Assembly: GCA_025642075.2 (NCBI GenBank)
Contig: JAODUO010000191.1
Location: forward strand, 131,001-195,000
Origin: Ridgeia piscesae
Taxonomy: Eukaryota; Annelida; Polychaeta; Sabellida; Siboglinidae
Length of the DNA: 64,000 nt
Direction of reading: 5' to 3'
Under the pieces are notes generated by a model, which was not told the origin of the DNA, made no database searches, and worked only from the letters and a program-made list of their open reading frames with translations. Positions 33,063-45,670 of this stretch are shown here, piece by piece (position 1 is the first letter of the stretch; every line of letters begins with the position of its first letter). The translations under genes and the position numbers were made by a program.

Positions 33063-34069
33063 GTTGGGGTAAACCTGACGAAGATGGAGTTCTTGTTACA
33101 TATGGACATGTGTAAAGTTTTCTCAATAAACTCCACAGCCATTTTTCTCAGAATTTTCTTTCGGGAAATGGACACTTTTTATTATCAAATGCTAACTCCG
33201 CAGGTAATTGAACCATGCAAATGTATGATACTATTAAATAACAAATTTAATTGACTTTCACATGGTGCAGCGGATCACACCTGTTTGCATAACACAGTAT
33301 TGTTTGCACAAGACAGTTTGAAAATCAACATATGACGTAGCCAGTCGTCAACCTCCAGGCTTTGAGCTGTAAAAACGTGTTTTTAATGCAGATGTAATAA
33401 CATTTGTAGGATCGAGACCTGTGTTATTAAGTAATAATTTACTTCCTTTGTTCATTGAGTTGCGTCGGGTATTTTTTGCCGTGTAGTGATAATGCTAGTG
33501 CTCGACTGACAAACATCAAAAACAAGTGCCGACCTTCAAATCCCAGCGCGAATTTATCATCCCTAATTTATTATACGATGGGTCGATATCATCGTTTTAC
33601 CCGCGGTCGTCTGCGGGATATTACTTTGTAATGGCGTAAAAACGTCTGACGGCCTAACCAGTCACTTAAGTGGCATGTGGAAGAAGGGTGAGAGGGTGCA
33701 TGTTGTCTGATCATGATGTCATACCCGGTCAGTTCGGCCGTCCTGGAATATCACGTCTCGTCCACAAGCTTACAAAGATTATCGCCTAAAAATGTCTTTT
33801 TGTTGTGTGATATCAATTCACGCCAATACTGTTACACTAGAAAGAAACGCATGTGAGATTTTAGGATACCTGATATTATAAATTATAAATAAATGTTTTA
33901 ACAAGAATCAGTGCGTTGTCACTGCTCTGGTCCAACGGAAATGCACCGTGCACCAGTGCGGTCTATGTATCGTTTGTATCTGTGAAACAATTTAGATTAA
34001 AAATCTGTAGTCATTCTGAAATGGGTCACTTCCATCTCCGTCAGTCAGAGGCCATAATTACAATACATG
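33063..34069. other. Spacer between two large minisatellites, nothing recognised
   Basis: About 1 kb of unique sequence with short ORFs only (65 codons at 33057-33254 on the + strand, 66 codons at 32975-33175 on the minus strand). An octamer ATGCAAAT lies at 33215-33222. No gene evidence. Confidence 0.45.
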
Positions 34070-36310
34070 ACAGGTTGACAGCGGTGTGTTAAAGGGACTG
34101 ACATGTTGATTGCGGTGTGTTAAAGGGACTGACATGTTGATTGCGATGTGTTAAAGGGACTGACATGTTGATTGCGGTGTGTTAAAGGGATTGACACGGT
34201 GGCTGCGGTGTGTTAAAGGGACTGACATGTTGATTGCGGTGTGTTAAAGGGATTGACACGTTGGCTGCGGTGTGTTAAAGGGACTGACATGTTGATTGCG
34301 GTGTGTTAAAGGGATTGACACGTTGGTTGCGGTGTGTTAAAGGGACTGACACGTTGATTGCCGTGTGTTAAAGGGATTGACACGTTGGCTGCGATGTGTT
34401 AAAGGGATTGACATGTTGATTGCGGTATATTAAAGGGACTGACACGTTGATTGCGGTATGTTAAAGGGACTGACATGTTGATTGTGGTGTGTTAAAGGGA
34501 TTGACACGTTGATTGCGGTGTGTTAAAGGGACTGACACGTTGATTGCGGTATGTTAAAGGGACTGACACGTTGGTTGCGGTGTGTTAAAGGGACTGACAC
34601 GTTAATTGCGGTGTGTTAAATGGACTGACATGTTGATTGCGGTGTGTTAAAGGGATTGACACGTTGGTTGCGGTGTGTTAAAGGGATTGACACGTTGGTT
34701 GCGGTGTGTTAAAGGGACTGACACGTTGGTTGCGGTGTGTTAAAGAGATTGACACGTTGGCTGCGGTGTGTTAAAGGGACTGACATGTTGATTGCGGTTT
34801 GTTAAAAGGGATTGACACGTTGGCTGCGGTGTGTTAAAGGGACTGACATGTTGATTGCGGTGTGTTAAAGGAACTGACACGTTGATTACGGTATGTTAAA
34901 GGGACTGACATGTTGATTGCGGTGTTTTAAAGGGATTGACACGTTGGTTGCCGTGTATTAAAGGGACTGACATGTTGATTGCGGTGTGTTAAAGGGATTG
35001 ACACGTTGGCTGCGGTGTGTTAAAGGGACTGACATGTTGATTGCGGTGTGTTAAAGGGATTGACACGTTGGCTGCGGTGTGTTAAAGGGACTGACACGTT
35101 GATTGCGGTGTGCTAAAGGGACTTGGACACGTTGGGTACGGTGTGTTAAAGGAACTGATACGTTGGGTACGGTGTGTTAAAGGAACTGATACGTTGGGTA
35201 CGGTGTGTTAAAGGAACTGATACGTTGGGTACGGTGTGTTAAAGGGACTGACACGTTGGGTACGGTGTGTTAAAGGGACTGACACGTTGGGTATCGGTGT
35301 GTTAAAGGGACTGACACGTTGGGTACGGTGTGTTAAAGGGACTGATACGTTGGGTACGGTGTGTTAAAGGAACTGATACGTTGGGTACGGTGTGTTAAAG
35401 GGACTGACACGTTGGGTACGGTGTGTTAAAGGGATTGATACGTTGGGTACGGTGTGTTAAAGGGACTGACACGTTGGGTACGGTGTGTTAAAGGGACTGA
35501 TACGTTGGGTACGGTGTGTTAAAGGGACTGACACGTTGGGTACGGTGTGTTAAAGGAACTGATACGTTGGGTACGGTGTGTTAAAGGGACTGACACGTTG
35601 GGTACGGTGTGTTAAAGGGACTGATACGTTGGGTACGGTGTGTTAAAGGGACTGACACGTTGGGTACGGTGTGTTAAAGGGACTGATACGTTGGGTACGG
35701 TGTGTTAAAGGGACTGACACTGTTGAGGTACGGTGTGTTAAAGGGACTGATACGTTGGGTACGGTGTGTTAAAGGGACTGACACGTTGGGTACGGTGTGT
35801 TAAAGGGACTGATACGTTGGGTACGGTGTGTTAAAGGGACTGATACGTTGGGTACGGTGTGTTAAAGGGACTGATACGTTGGGTACGGTGTGTTAAAGGA
35901 ACTGATACGTTGGGTACGGTGTGTTAAAGGGACTGACACGTTGGGTACGGTGTGTTAAAGGGACTGATACGTTGGGTACGGTGTGTTAAAGGGACTGACA
36001 CGTTGGGTACGGTGTGTTAAAGGGACTGATACGTTGGGTACGGTGTGTTAAAGGGACTGATACGTTGGGTACGGTGTGTTAAAGGGACTGATACGTTGGG
36101 TACGGTGTGTTAAAGGGACTGATACGTTGGGTGTGGTGTGTTAAAAGGACTGACACGTTGGGTACGGTATGTTAAAGGGATTGACACGTTGATTACGGTG
36201 TGTTAAAGGGACTGACACGTTGGGTACGGTGTGTTAAAGGGACTGTTACGTTGGGTACGGTGTGTTAAAGGGACTGATACGTTAGGTACGGTGTGTTAAA
36301 GGGACTTATA
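34070..36310. repeat. Large minisatellite, 31-bp unit, about 72 copies, two subfamilies
   Basis: The proximal half uses GGGACTGACATGTTGATTGC plus GGTGTGTTAAA, often alternating with a GGGATTGACACGTTGGCTGC unit. From about 35115 the unit becomes GGGACTGACACGTTGGGTAC plus GGTGTGTTAAA, alternating with GATACGTTGGGTAC. Each unit carries a GTGTGTTAAAGGGA core. Confidence 0.97.
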
Positions 36311-36360
36311 CATTGTACAGAAATCAGGTGACTACGAGACACGTCTGTTTAGCTCATACA

Positions 36361-36455
36361 TCACATTCGCTGACATCGCATGCGTTCTACGTCACAATCG
36401 CTGACGTCGCATGCGTTCTACGTCACAGTCGCTGACGTCGCATGTGTCCTACGCC
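36361..36455. repeat. 31-bp tandem repeat, three copies
   Basis: Units TCGCTGACGTCGCATGCGTT plus CTACGTCACAG. The period is again 31 bp but the sequence is unrelated to the preceding array. TGACGTC and TACGTCAC are CRE-like words. Confidence 0.85.
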
Positions 36456-37082
36456 GCAGTGCAACCGGCGAAGTGAACAAACAGGACTAGGTAGGAATTA
36501 TTTAGTGGCCGTCCGTACCTGGTACCTGGTGTACGACTTCTGCCATTTCTAGGGATATAGTCAACCACCGCCGTTGCTGGCGGTGCAGTCGAAAGACCGT
36601 GTAATGTGTCATTGTGTCGTCGATCCTGGATACCCACTAAGTCCTACCGTGGCTCTTGTGTTTATGTACATTAGCGTTGGACACAGGACACGTGGGAATA
36701 TACATTTGTAGCCAGGGTTGTCGCTCACGAAGGGGTGATTAACCCGTATTAGCTTCAATTAAGCGGAATCCGTGAGGTGGCAGCACGTCTGGTGCCCCAC
36801 ATAATTGCCCTGAAAACATACATCCGGGTAGGGATAATCTCTGGCAAACTGTAAAGTAATACGTAAAAAGACTCAATGTTTTTAAATTAATAGAAAACTA
36901 AACTGTGGTAGACGTTCAATGTTTACCTTATATTTAAATATTTGTTGACGAAAATGTAAATGAAAATTAACACGTTGCGTTGTTAGTGTTTGTATCACAT
37001 CACTCGTTTGGTCACTAGGTGGCGCACTATATCGTTGTCACGCTTTCTCAATTAAAGTTTTATTAAAACAACAGTCCTCTGC

Positions 37083-37125
<43 letters not shown>

Positions 37126-37926
37126 AAGCAAGCAAACCTGCATCGATTCATACGTTTGTAAGCATATTACCAAAACGGTGGATAGCTGTTGTGATTGTGC
37201 ATTCACACTAGTAAGGATATTTATTACAAGACACGTACTCAGCAATGGTTGAAGAGCAGTAGGACCTACTGTGCTACAAGAGGACACGAGGTAGTATATG
37301 TTGTAAGGATGTGTGAACCGTGTGTTAGCGACATTCTTATCCACCGTCGCTGTACACATTTCAACCGCTTAACGATAAACGCCTATAATCATTACGTGTA
37401 GTCGTGTTAAGAGCAGGTTCTTGTGCTTCCCACCGATACGTGTCCCATCGACGGACAGAGACCGCCTTATACATAACCACACTCATATTACGCTGTTGTT
37501 GTCAGACAAACCATTTTGTATGCAAATTGACACGATTACTTGCGCCACGGTTGAAATGTCAAACAGGTTCTAGGCTGGAAACGAGCAGACGCGAGACATG
37601 AAACTGCAATAAAGCAAACAATGCGTGAACGCTGCGGGAGAAATGCAGTTGTAAATCTGACCTTCCCAATAGGGGTATTAATTCCGACGCTTGTTTGGAA
37701 TGGGAATCACTGTTAGAAATTGACATCAGTCAGTACTAGCTGATTAACACACAATAAAATGGCCGCGGTGTTTGGTGCCATGGGCCCGGATTTACAAGGG
37801 TAATGCAAATTGCTCATTTGTCCATCAATCCTCGATCATATATGACCGCATTGAAACGTGGTATGAATCGGTTGTAACTGAGCATATACAGAACAGATCC
37901 ATACGTAACGTCAACGTGACCCGCTG
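36456..37926. other. Intergenic, nothing recognised apart from a (GTGC)n microsatellite
   Basis: A (GTGC)n run lies at 37083-37126. Octamer motifs ATGCAAAT occur at 37520 and 37803. The ORFs (60 to 98 codons) show no domain. Confidence 0.45.
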
Positions 37927-38420
37927 ACACCCACTCACTCACTCACCCACTCACCCCTCACTCACTCCTCCCCCTCACTCACTCACTCCCCACCACACAC
38001 TCACACACTCACCCACCCACTCACCCACTCACCCACTCACCCACTCACTCACTCACTCATTCACTCACACATTCTCTCACTCCCTCACTCACTCACTCAC
38101 ACACTCACTCACTCACCCACCCACTCGTTCTCTTACTAACTCACTCATTCACTCACCCAATCTCTCTCTCTCACTCACTCACTCACTCACTCACTCACCC
38201 ACCCACCCACCCACTCATTCTCTTACTCACTCACTCATTCACTCACCCATTCACTCACACACCCAGTCTCTCACTCACTCATTCATTTACGTACCCATTC
38301 ACTCATTCACTCACTCACTCACCCACTTATTTTCTCACTCACTCATCCATTCACTCACGTACACAGTCACTCGCCACACTCTCACACACTCACTCAGTCA
38401 CACATCCATTCACTCACTCA
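37927..38420. repeat. Degenerate (ACTC)n microsatellite
   Basis: About 490 bp of CACTCACTC/CACCCACTC repeat with many substitutions. The degeneracy suggests an old array. Confidence 0.9.
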
Positions 38421-38689
38421 TTCATGCAGAAAGCCACGCGTAAACTAACGGAAAATGGGAACATGATCATATTTTGATTTGAAAGAAACAAATATTGTAC
38501 CATTAAAATTGAACAAGTGAGACAAAGACAGACTAGTCTGTTTAACTTCACCAATACAGAGCATCACCTGAACTGTTTATTAGAGGCCGTAACATGATCG
38601 CTTTTTATTATAAAAATAAATGTGTTACCCTATCTAAATACGGTTTCTTAAAAGCTAACTACGTCATGTCTAACCAATTTCGTATGTTT

Positions 38690-38890
38690 TTGAAAGATTT
38701 ACTAAGTGGATAGACGATGGCCATTGATGTGTGTAGTCTATTTATATTTTCAGAAAGCTTTCTTTAAAGTGCCACGTCAAAGACTGTTTCTTAACCTAAA
38801 ACGACATCATGCAGAAGAAACCCGCGTCGCCAGCTGGATGTACAAACTGACTCGACAGAAGACAAAGAGCTTTAGTTCGGAGAAGGATTT
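38690..38890 (+). pseudogene. LINE reverse-transcriptase fragment (motif A region), degenerate
   Basis: WIDDG near 38709 is followed, after a frameshift, by VVYLYFQKAFFKVPRQRL (about 38735-38790) and KLTRQKTKSF. This is the motif A region of CR1/jockey-type reverse transcriptase, usually YLDFxKAFDxVPH. The catalytic Asp and the second Asp are both replaced (YLYF, KAFF), so the copy is dead. Same family as the minus-strand piece at 58904-58982. Confidence 0.75.
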
Positions 38891-38943
38891 GAAACTGTTG
38901 CCTTGAGGGGGCTCACATGAATCAACTAGACTATTTTCATGTT

Positions 38944-39392
<449 letters not shown>

Positions 39393-39972
39393 GTGTATTT
39401 TTATGTGTGTGTGCAGTGGTGGTGTGATGTCAAATTTAAACTAAAACTGGTTAAATGTGTTTATGTCAGCCGATCACACCAATGTACGCTTGTCCGTGGT
39501 TGATTTAAATTGGGTTTAAATTTTTTAGAAAACCTGACCTTTGTGGTTATTTAAACTTTTTACAAGTTGAAAACGCTAAAAAGACGTCCGCTCATATTCG
39601 CCTTCTGTCACTACCACAACGTCTCTCGGCCCCTCGGCTAGTTCCCGGCCATCTAAGCTCCTCCCGGAAGAGTTGTAGGCTCAATAGGCCGGGGGCTTAG
39701 GTCACATCTTGATGAGATTGCCACCAACCGGAGTAAAGCACCACACTTCGCACACGTGTTGTTTTGGCTCTTAGCAAATATTCCGGAGGAAGACGGCCGG
39801 GGGGCGCAGGTCAAGGTCAGGTGGAAGATAAAGGTCACGTGTTGTAATGTCACAGATAGCTACAGTGAATTTACAGGTTTTGTTCTTTAAAAGTTGCCTT
39901 TTCCGTGAGCGTGGTCTCAAAGAAGAAGTGAGTTACTTGCGCTGTGTTTTATGAATCCAATTTAACCTAGAT

Positions 39973-39984
39973 TACATATCGAGT
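39973..39984 (+). repeat. Target-site duplication, 5' copy
   Basis: TACATATCGAGT, repeated perfectly at 40638-40649, flanking the inserted LINE fragment. Confidence 0.85.
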
Positions 39985-40637
39985 ATCAATACCACACCAA
40001 CCGAACCTGTTACCCTTAATGGTGAACTACTTGAGTTTGTAGAGAACTTTACTTACCCGGGTAGTCTCATCAGTAAAGACCATGGAGCCCAAAAAGACAT
40101 CAAAGCAAGACTGGGTAAAGCCCGCTGTGATTTTGCCAAACTCCAGAACATTTGTAAGTCCAAGCAGTATATCGTGAATACAGTTAAGTTAATGCTTTAC
40201 AACAGTAATGTGTAGTCTATCTTACTGTATGGCTCAGAGTGCTGGCGAGTGGTTAAATGGGACATGGCAAAGATCGCCGCCTTCCACAGTGGATGTTTGC
40301 CGGATATACTGGCCGAATAAAATATCTAACGTGGAACTCCACAAGAAGACGGGCTGCAACAGTGCTGTCCTGGAAATTAAACGCCGATGACTGAGATGGC
40401 TAGGACACGTCCTTAGAATGCCTAAACAAAGTATCCAGAAAGTTGGACGCCACCCGGAAGAAGGAAGCCAGGAAAACCAAAGACAACAGGGCGATAGACA
40501 GTAATGGCGGAACTACAAGAGATGGGGCTCTCGTGGGGCGAGGCTCAGGCCGCAGCAAAGGACAGGACCTGTTGAGGAACATTGTTGTTGTAGCCTTATG
40601 TCTCACTGGGGACGAGGATGATAAGTAAGTAAGTAAG
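39985..40637 (+). mobile_element. 5'-truncated LINE insertion with (TAAG)n tail
   Basis: The 653-bp insertion is bounded by a perfect 12-bp duplication. It encodes the C-terminal end of a reverse transcriptase: NGELLEFVENFTYPGSLIS, SILLYGSECW after a stop at about 40213, and near the end MAELQEMGLSWGEAQAAAKD. The ORF ends ...GDEDDK with its TAA (40626-40628) lying inside the (TAAG)n tail. Several stops and frameshifts are present. It is related to the long LINE at 3420-6644 (shared FTY-GS-IS motif) but is a different family. Confidence 0.85.
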
Positions 40638-40649
40638 TACATATCGAGT
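40638..40649 (+). repeat. Target-site duplication, 3' copy
   Basis: TACATATCGAGT directly after the (TAAG)n tail of the LINE fragment; identical to 39973-39984. Confidence 0.85.
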
Positions 40650-41944
40650 GGATACGTTAACTTGCTCCACCTAGTTTTATACGACGCATGCGGATTAGTC
40701 GTAACACCGGCCGCAGCGGGAACGTTACATCCGCGGGGACAAACATATCCCACAAATCCAAGATGTTTTGTTGGCGATTGAGTAAACTTACGGTACGGTG
40801 TTGAGCATGTCCAAAGTAGATAAAGTTACTGGCCGAGCAAACCTTCAAGACACAGGTCAATCAACTCGGCATCAGGATAGCGTCGAAGATCAACCGTGTA
40901 GCCGACGAATTGTATGAATTATTTACGTTATTGTGTTGCCACGGATCGGATAATCTCATTCGCAACAGTGAAGCCCCAGATATCATTGATCACACTCAAG
41001 GTCTACTGACGGGCGTCGCAGGGTCCATGACCCAATTGAAAGGATCAACTTTCAGATTTCCAGCACGCCGTAATTGCCGTTGAAAAATAATTATGTAGCA
41101 GCCGAAGAAATACAGTAGCAGCATCCTGGCGCGCCAGGGGAACGGCGGCTGATTACGTCAGTGGCAGCTGTTCTCTACTTCTCTTTCAAAAACTCCTCTT
41201 TTAACGTCAGCCAATGATGGTCGGCATCCGGTCATGTGATATCAAATTTTGGTGATTTTGTCCACCTGCTGTTCGTGTTCCGTGCAGTGTTTATATCCTA
41301 CGAGTCGCATGCGCGTTTTCAGATTGGGGCAGGAATTTGCGCTGTTCCCACGGTTGACGCAGTAGCAACTGGCGAAGTAAATTACTATAATTGTACAGTT
41401 CGACTCCGCTCACTCCCCAGGAGATGATCAGCCAGGGGTGGGTGTTATGTGGCGTAGCGCAGCGACCCCTGGCTTGCGATGGTGACCTGGAGTGACTGTG
41501 ACAACTCCTCAACTCACGTCTCCTCGTGTTCTTGATTGGGACCTCGATAAGTAGGCCATCCATTAATTTCACCCGTCACTGTTATTTTACCGTAGTGCAG
41601 AGCATTTCGCCTGCCAAATAACAAATAGCACAGCAAGCCATTCTCACTCGTTCACATAACAACCTCTCACACAGAAGCGTGGAAGCGTGAGTGTATTTTG
41701 GTGTTTTGTCTGAAAACATCAGCACATTGCACACATAGTATTGCAATCCTGGCTGATGTATTCGTCGTATCGACAAAGCACCATTTTGATGTAGTGCCTA
41801 GTAGTGCCTACAGGTTTGGCGAGCGTGCGTAGCATATGGAAAAGGACAGAACGTCATATTGCTACGACAGTTCAGCCGGGTTGAGCGTGTGACAATGAGA
41901 TATGAAATACAATTCTACCCACCCTTTTACGGTGTCTAATATCA
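40650..41944. other. Intergenic, nothing recognised
   Basis: Unique sequence. ORFs of 60 to 93 codons lack recognisable domains. No repeats longer than a few units. Confidence 0.45.
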
Positions 41945-42453
41945 TTCATCGTCATTGTGCAGCCATAGTGTCCCGTGGTTGGGCGAAGGTTTCAGCATGC
42001 AGCTTCCACATCTGCCTATCTTGCGCTATCCTCTGCCAGGTGATACCCTTCCAGCAGTCGTCTAGTTCGTCTTCCTCTAGGTCTTTTCCTTTCGTAGGGT
42101 TTCCAGGTGGTGATACGCAGTGTCCATCGGTTATCTCGTATCCTACTGACGTACCCTGCCCAGGTTCACTTCCGTCTTCTGACTTGTTCATTCACGTCTG
42201 TGACCTTTTCTCTTACCCAGATGTTTGTTTTTCTGTCCCGGTATGTGATGTTTAACATACTTCTTTCCATATTTGTTTGTGCGGCTGCTAGCTTGTTCTT
42301 TGCATGGGTGGTGAGTCTAATATAATGCAGTATTACATCATATAGGTTGCTTATCGAAAATGTACAAGCATTTCCTACACGTGTGGACTGAAGCACGGTT
42401 AGCATAATACGTAGCTCTGAAACTGATGACCCCCCTCCTCGACATAACGACAA
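41945..42453 (-). pseudogene. LINE C-terminal ORF fragment, minus strand
   Basis: Reading leftward: KLAAAQTNMERSMLNITYRD, RKTNIWVREKVTDVNEQVRR, a WTWAGYVSRIRDNRWTLR segment in the same frame, then after a frameshift near 42120 DELDDCWKGITWQRIAQDRQ and MWKLHAETFAQPRD, ending DTMAAQ with a stop at 41952. This is a typical jockey/RTE-like LINE C-terminus. The upstream catalytic part is absent. It is in the opposite orientation to the other LINE pieces nearby. Confidence 0.8.
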
Positions 42454-42952
42454 TAATAACTAGTTGCATATCGCAATTCCTCGAAGTTCCTAATTGTAAT
42501 CAGTATAATTACGAGCCTAGAACAGCAAGGAGGCTCTTTCATCATAACACTATTTGCGCCTCGTCCTCCGCGTTGGTAGCTTCATATTTCACTCGTTTCA
42601 TGGCACTGATGCGTCCTATGCATCGTTGAGCAATTCGTCAGCATCCAGTTTACAGCTCGACGTGAAGTGAAAATGTCAGTAGCCGCCGCTGGCAGGAACA
42701 GGTCCACGCATGAGCTCATGCGGCCCCGCCCACTGTTACGTCATACGTATGTCTGGGTATGTACATCTAGCGTCTGATAGAACAATTGCAAATTACATTT
42801 ATTATTCTCAGTCCGTACAAAGGAACATAATTAGTGACAGTGTAAATCAGTGTACACCAGTGTATAACAGTGTACACAAGTGTGTAACAGTATACACCAA
42901 TGTACAACAGTGTACACCAGGGTGTGCTAGAGCATGTCGTGAAGTAAGCATG

Positions 42953-43100
42953 CAGGGGACGGTCGCACCAAATGAGCCCCTCAACCAAAGTGGGCAGCAC
43001 GTAGGGGAAAGTCGCACAAAATGAGCCCCTCAACCGAAGTGAGCAGCACGTAGGGGAAAGTCGCACAAAATGAGCCCCTCAACCAAAGTGGGCCGTCGCT
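42953..43100 (+). repeat. Three tandem copies of a transposon terminal inverted repeat, about 49-bp period
   Basis: GGGGACGGTCGCACCAAATG (first copy), TAGGGGAAAGTCGCACAAAA (second, 43002) and the same again (43051). Each is followed by TGAGCCCCTCAACC-AAGTG. The motif is the inverted counterpart of the right terminus at 44166-44196. Confidence 0.85.
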
Positions 43101-44196
43101 CGCTTGTCGTTATTCGCAATCGTACGACAAATTTTTGTTTTACTAGTCATAACTAACCAGCCAGATGACACCGTTGAACAATACCCGTAAGCCAGAAACG
43201 CGAATTGAAACATGTTAGATAAAAAAGTTCATATTTCATACTTTCTTAAATTATGTACATGGTCATGAAAGTGTTAACCCCTTAACATATTGCGAAAATA
43301 CATGTGACTACGGCATGTGAAACTCAACTGTATTACGCATGCCTAACACAAATTGAAAATAGGTGGCGCGCATCGGTTTGATTAAAAATGGCGGTTGTGC
43401 TGACGCGGTAGTGTGTAGACAAAGTGTACCCCTCGATGGCCCACTTTGTCTACAGGGTCCACTTTGCCCTAATCACCCATTTTAGAAATATGATGGCAGC
43501 ATCGTTAGCATAGTTGTAAGCAGAATATGTAATCTGATTAGGGGAACTAAATTACACATTTAATAATGCAACCAGATTACTACAAATCATGAATGGCATA
43601 CAACTCGACATGTGTAATTATCTGCTGCATATATAATTGTTTAAACGACAGCGACAATGCAAGCTTACGTTTACCCAGTAACTTGTACACATGGACGTGG
43701 CAACAAATGTCGATGACAACGGGACGGGATCTCCACGAAGAAGCCAGAGTACCCCAACTGTCCCCGTCATGATCATGTCGCCTATTCCCATATTGGGCGA
43801 ACAAATACCCAGAAAAAACGCCAATGTGGAGAGACATGCATCATCGCACTCAGCCCCTACAAACGAGGTAAAGAATGGATCAAATGTGTGGAATGCAAAG
43901 CGTGCGCACATGAGGTTTGTGCCTCATATAAGGGCGATACATTTACTCGCGAAATGTGCCCTGATGAGTGATTTGCGACAATGTTTCAGTAGGGGGCGCA
44001 CTTTGCCTTCCCGTTTTTTGAAAACTCGTTTCTGGGTAATATTTTCAGACGCCCATTGCCAACATAAATACGTATCTGCATCACAGTTTACATGTTATTA
44101 GTTAAAAGTTGGAAGTTAATGTTTCTGAAGAAATAAAATTTGGGAAAGTATGTGCTGATTTTAGCTTAGGGGCCCACTTTGTGCGACCTTCCCCTA
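43051..44196 (+). mobile_element. DNA transposon, pogo/Tigger-like, with degraded transposase
   Basis: The left end TAGGGGAAAGTCGCACAAAA plus TGAGCCCCT and the reverse complement of the right end, TAGGGGAAGGTCGCACAAAG plus TGGGCCCCT, match at 26 of 29 positions or so. Both are bounded by TA, consistent with a TA target site. It encloses a transposase C-terminal remnant at 43691-43971. The outer left boundary could instead be 43002 or 42953, because the terminus is repeated three times. Confidence 0.75.
43691..43971 (+). pseudogene. Transposase C-terminus with PHD-like zinc finger (pogo/Tigger/jerky type), frameshifted
   Basis: The first part in one frame reads STPTVPVMIMSPIPILGEQI, a Pro-rich tail like that of pogo-family transposases. 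After a frameshift near 43815 it reads KKRQCGETCIIALSPYKRGK, then EWIKCVECKACAHEVCA and FTREMC, ending in TGA at 43969-43971. The Trp-Ile-Lys-Cys..Cys...His-Glu-x-Cys arrangement is the C-terminal zinc finger common in these transposases. The catalytic DDE part is missing. Confidence 0.7.
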
Positions 44197-45670
44197 CACA
44201 ATAAGCCGGATCGAGACAATGTACAAAGTTCACGATTGCAAGTTCACGATTGCAGTTTTCTTGTGTGTTTGCAAGTTAATCTCGCAGCTAGCATTTCCAC
44301 AATTAGAATATCGTTTGGTCTGTTAATTTATAGTCGTGGTTGATGAAGACTACTTCATCATTACGTTCAATTTGAACTGTTCCTTCACCATGTCGTGACG
44401 TCATATTGTCTAATGATAACAAATAAATAACTTCTACGGCACCAATATCCTCAGAATCCGAGCTCACAGGCGCAGTTCTGTTGAATAGACGTCGTCTTGT
44501 TGTTTGCATAACGCACACGCAATGGTCGGACTATCCTCAATAACATGTTTATTGACGCAACTAATCGCAAAGATCTATCGCTCGATATCTCTTTATCACA
44601 GCCACGAGCCGGATATTCACGAAATACAGTACACATGCCCGTGTGTACGCTGAAGGCATGCGCAGTGTAAACCGCGCCTCGGCCCGTCAAAATAAACCTC
44701 CAACGACAAAAACAATATGCAGGTATCCATTAGGACTGCACCCGTCATATTAATTTGAAATAACTGATGCAAAACGCCTCCACGCGCACCAGGTAAAAGC
44801 CCGCACAGTGAGACTAGTACACAGACGTAGTTCAAACATTCGGGTGTTTGAAAACGAGGCCACATTCGACCTTCAAGGTCATTCTATTCTTGGTGATTTG
44901 TTTTCGGCGGTTTTACCAGAAAGGCGAATCCGTATAATGCGATCAAATTCTACGTTCCAGTCGGTCGTATTTGCGTACTCTGCATAAATGTGTTTCGAAT
45001 GAAGCTGAATGCACATCGGGTGATCGAATGCAGCGCTCTAGTGGGTTGTACTCGCATATTCTGCATAAACGTATCTCAAAGAAAACTTAATGTGGTCCAT
45101 CTCACGTAGAGTAGCCGACGTGATCGATCATCGACGCGCGCAGTCTGTGCATTCTCTCTCGTTTAGACACATGCGGCCATTTCCGCCAGCAATATAATCG
45201 TCCCTCGCACTTACCTCAGCAATCAACAACATAATGCAGACAGAACGCGCGTTTGCATAGAGAACTGACGCTTAGCGAGAAATCACAAAATCAATTGGAA
45301 AAGCCAAACGAAAGAACACTGACGCCAAAATAAAGTCGTTTAGTCATTGCTTAGCGCTTGAATAGATCAGTAGGCGGCAGAAAATCATTTAGAGTAAAAG
45401 CCACGTGACGCTCGCCAGTGGCATTGGTCGTTGTCATTAGAAGCGACGGCGTTTGCCCTAGGTCATAGCTTGGCGCACACGTGACACGCTACGCCAAGCA
45501 CGGGAGTCAAAATAAGACGATCGTTTAAGTCGTCCATCTTCACTGCCACCGTCGCTAGTGTATTGCTACAAGGAGCTGATGCCTGGACCACCACAAGGAA
45601 CCGAAACGGAAACTTGGCGGGAGTTACACCGGAATGTTGAAATAGCGCCTGAGAGTCCACCGAATGAATA
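44197..45670. other. Intergenic, nothing recognised
   Basis: Unique sequence with small ORFs on the minus strand (65 to 82 codons) and no recognisable domain. A weak diverged duplication (TACTCTGCATAAATGTGTTT near 44977, ATATTCTGCATAAACGTATC near 45055) is visible. Confidence 0.45.

Noticed and set aside
29412..36310. CRISPR-like regular repeats
   Set aside because: The arrays have no unique spacers between identical repeats; each is a head-to-tail minisatellite in an animal genome.
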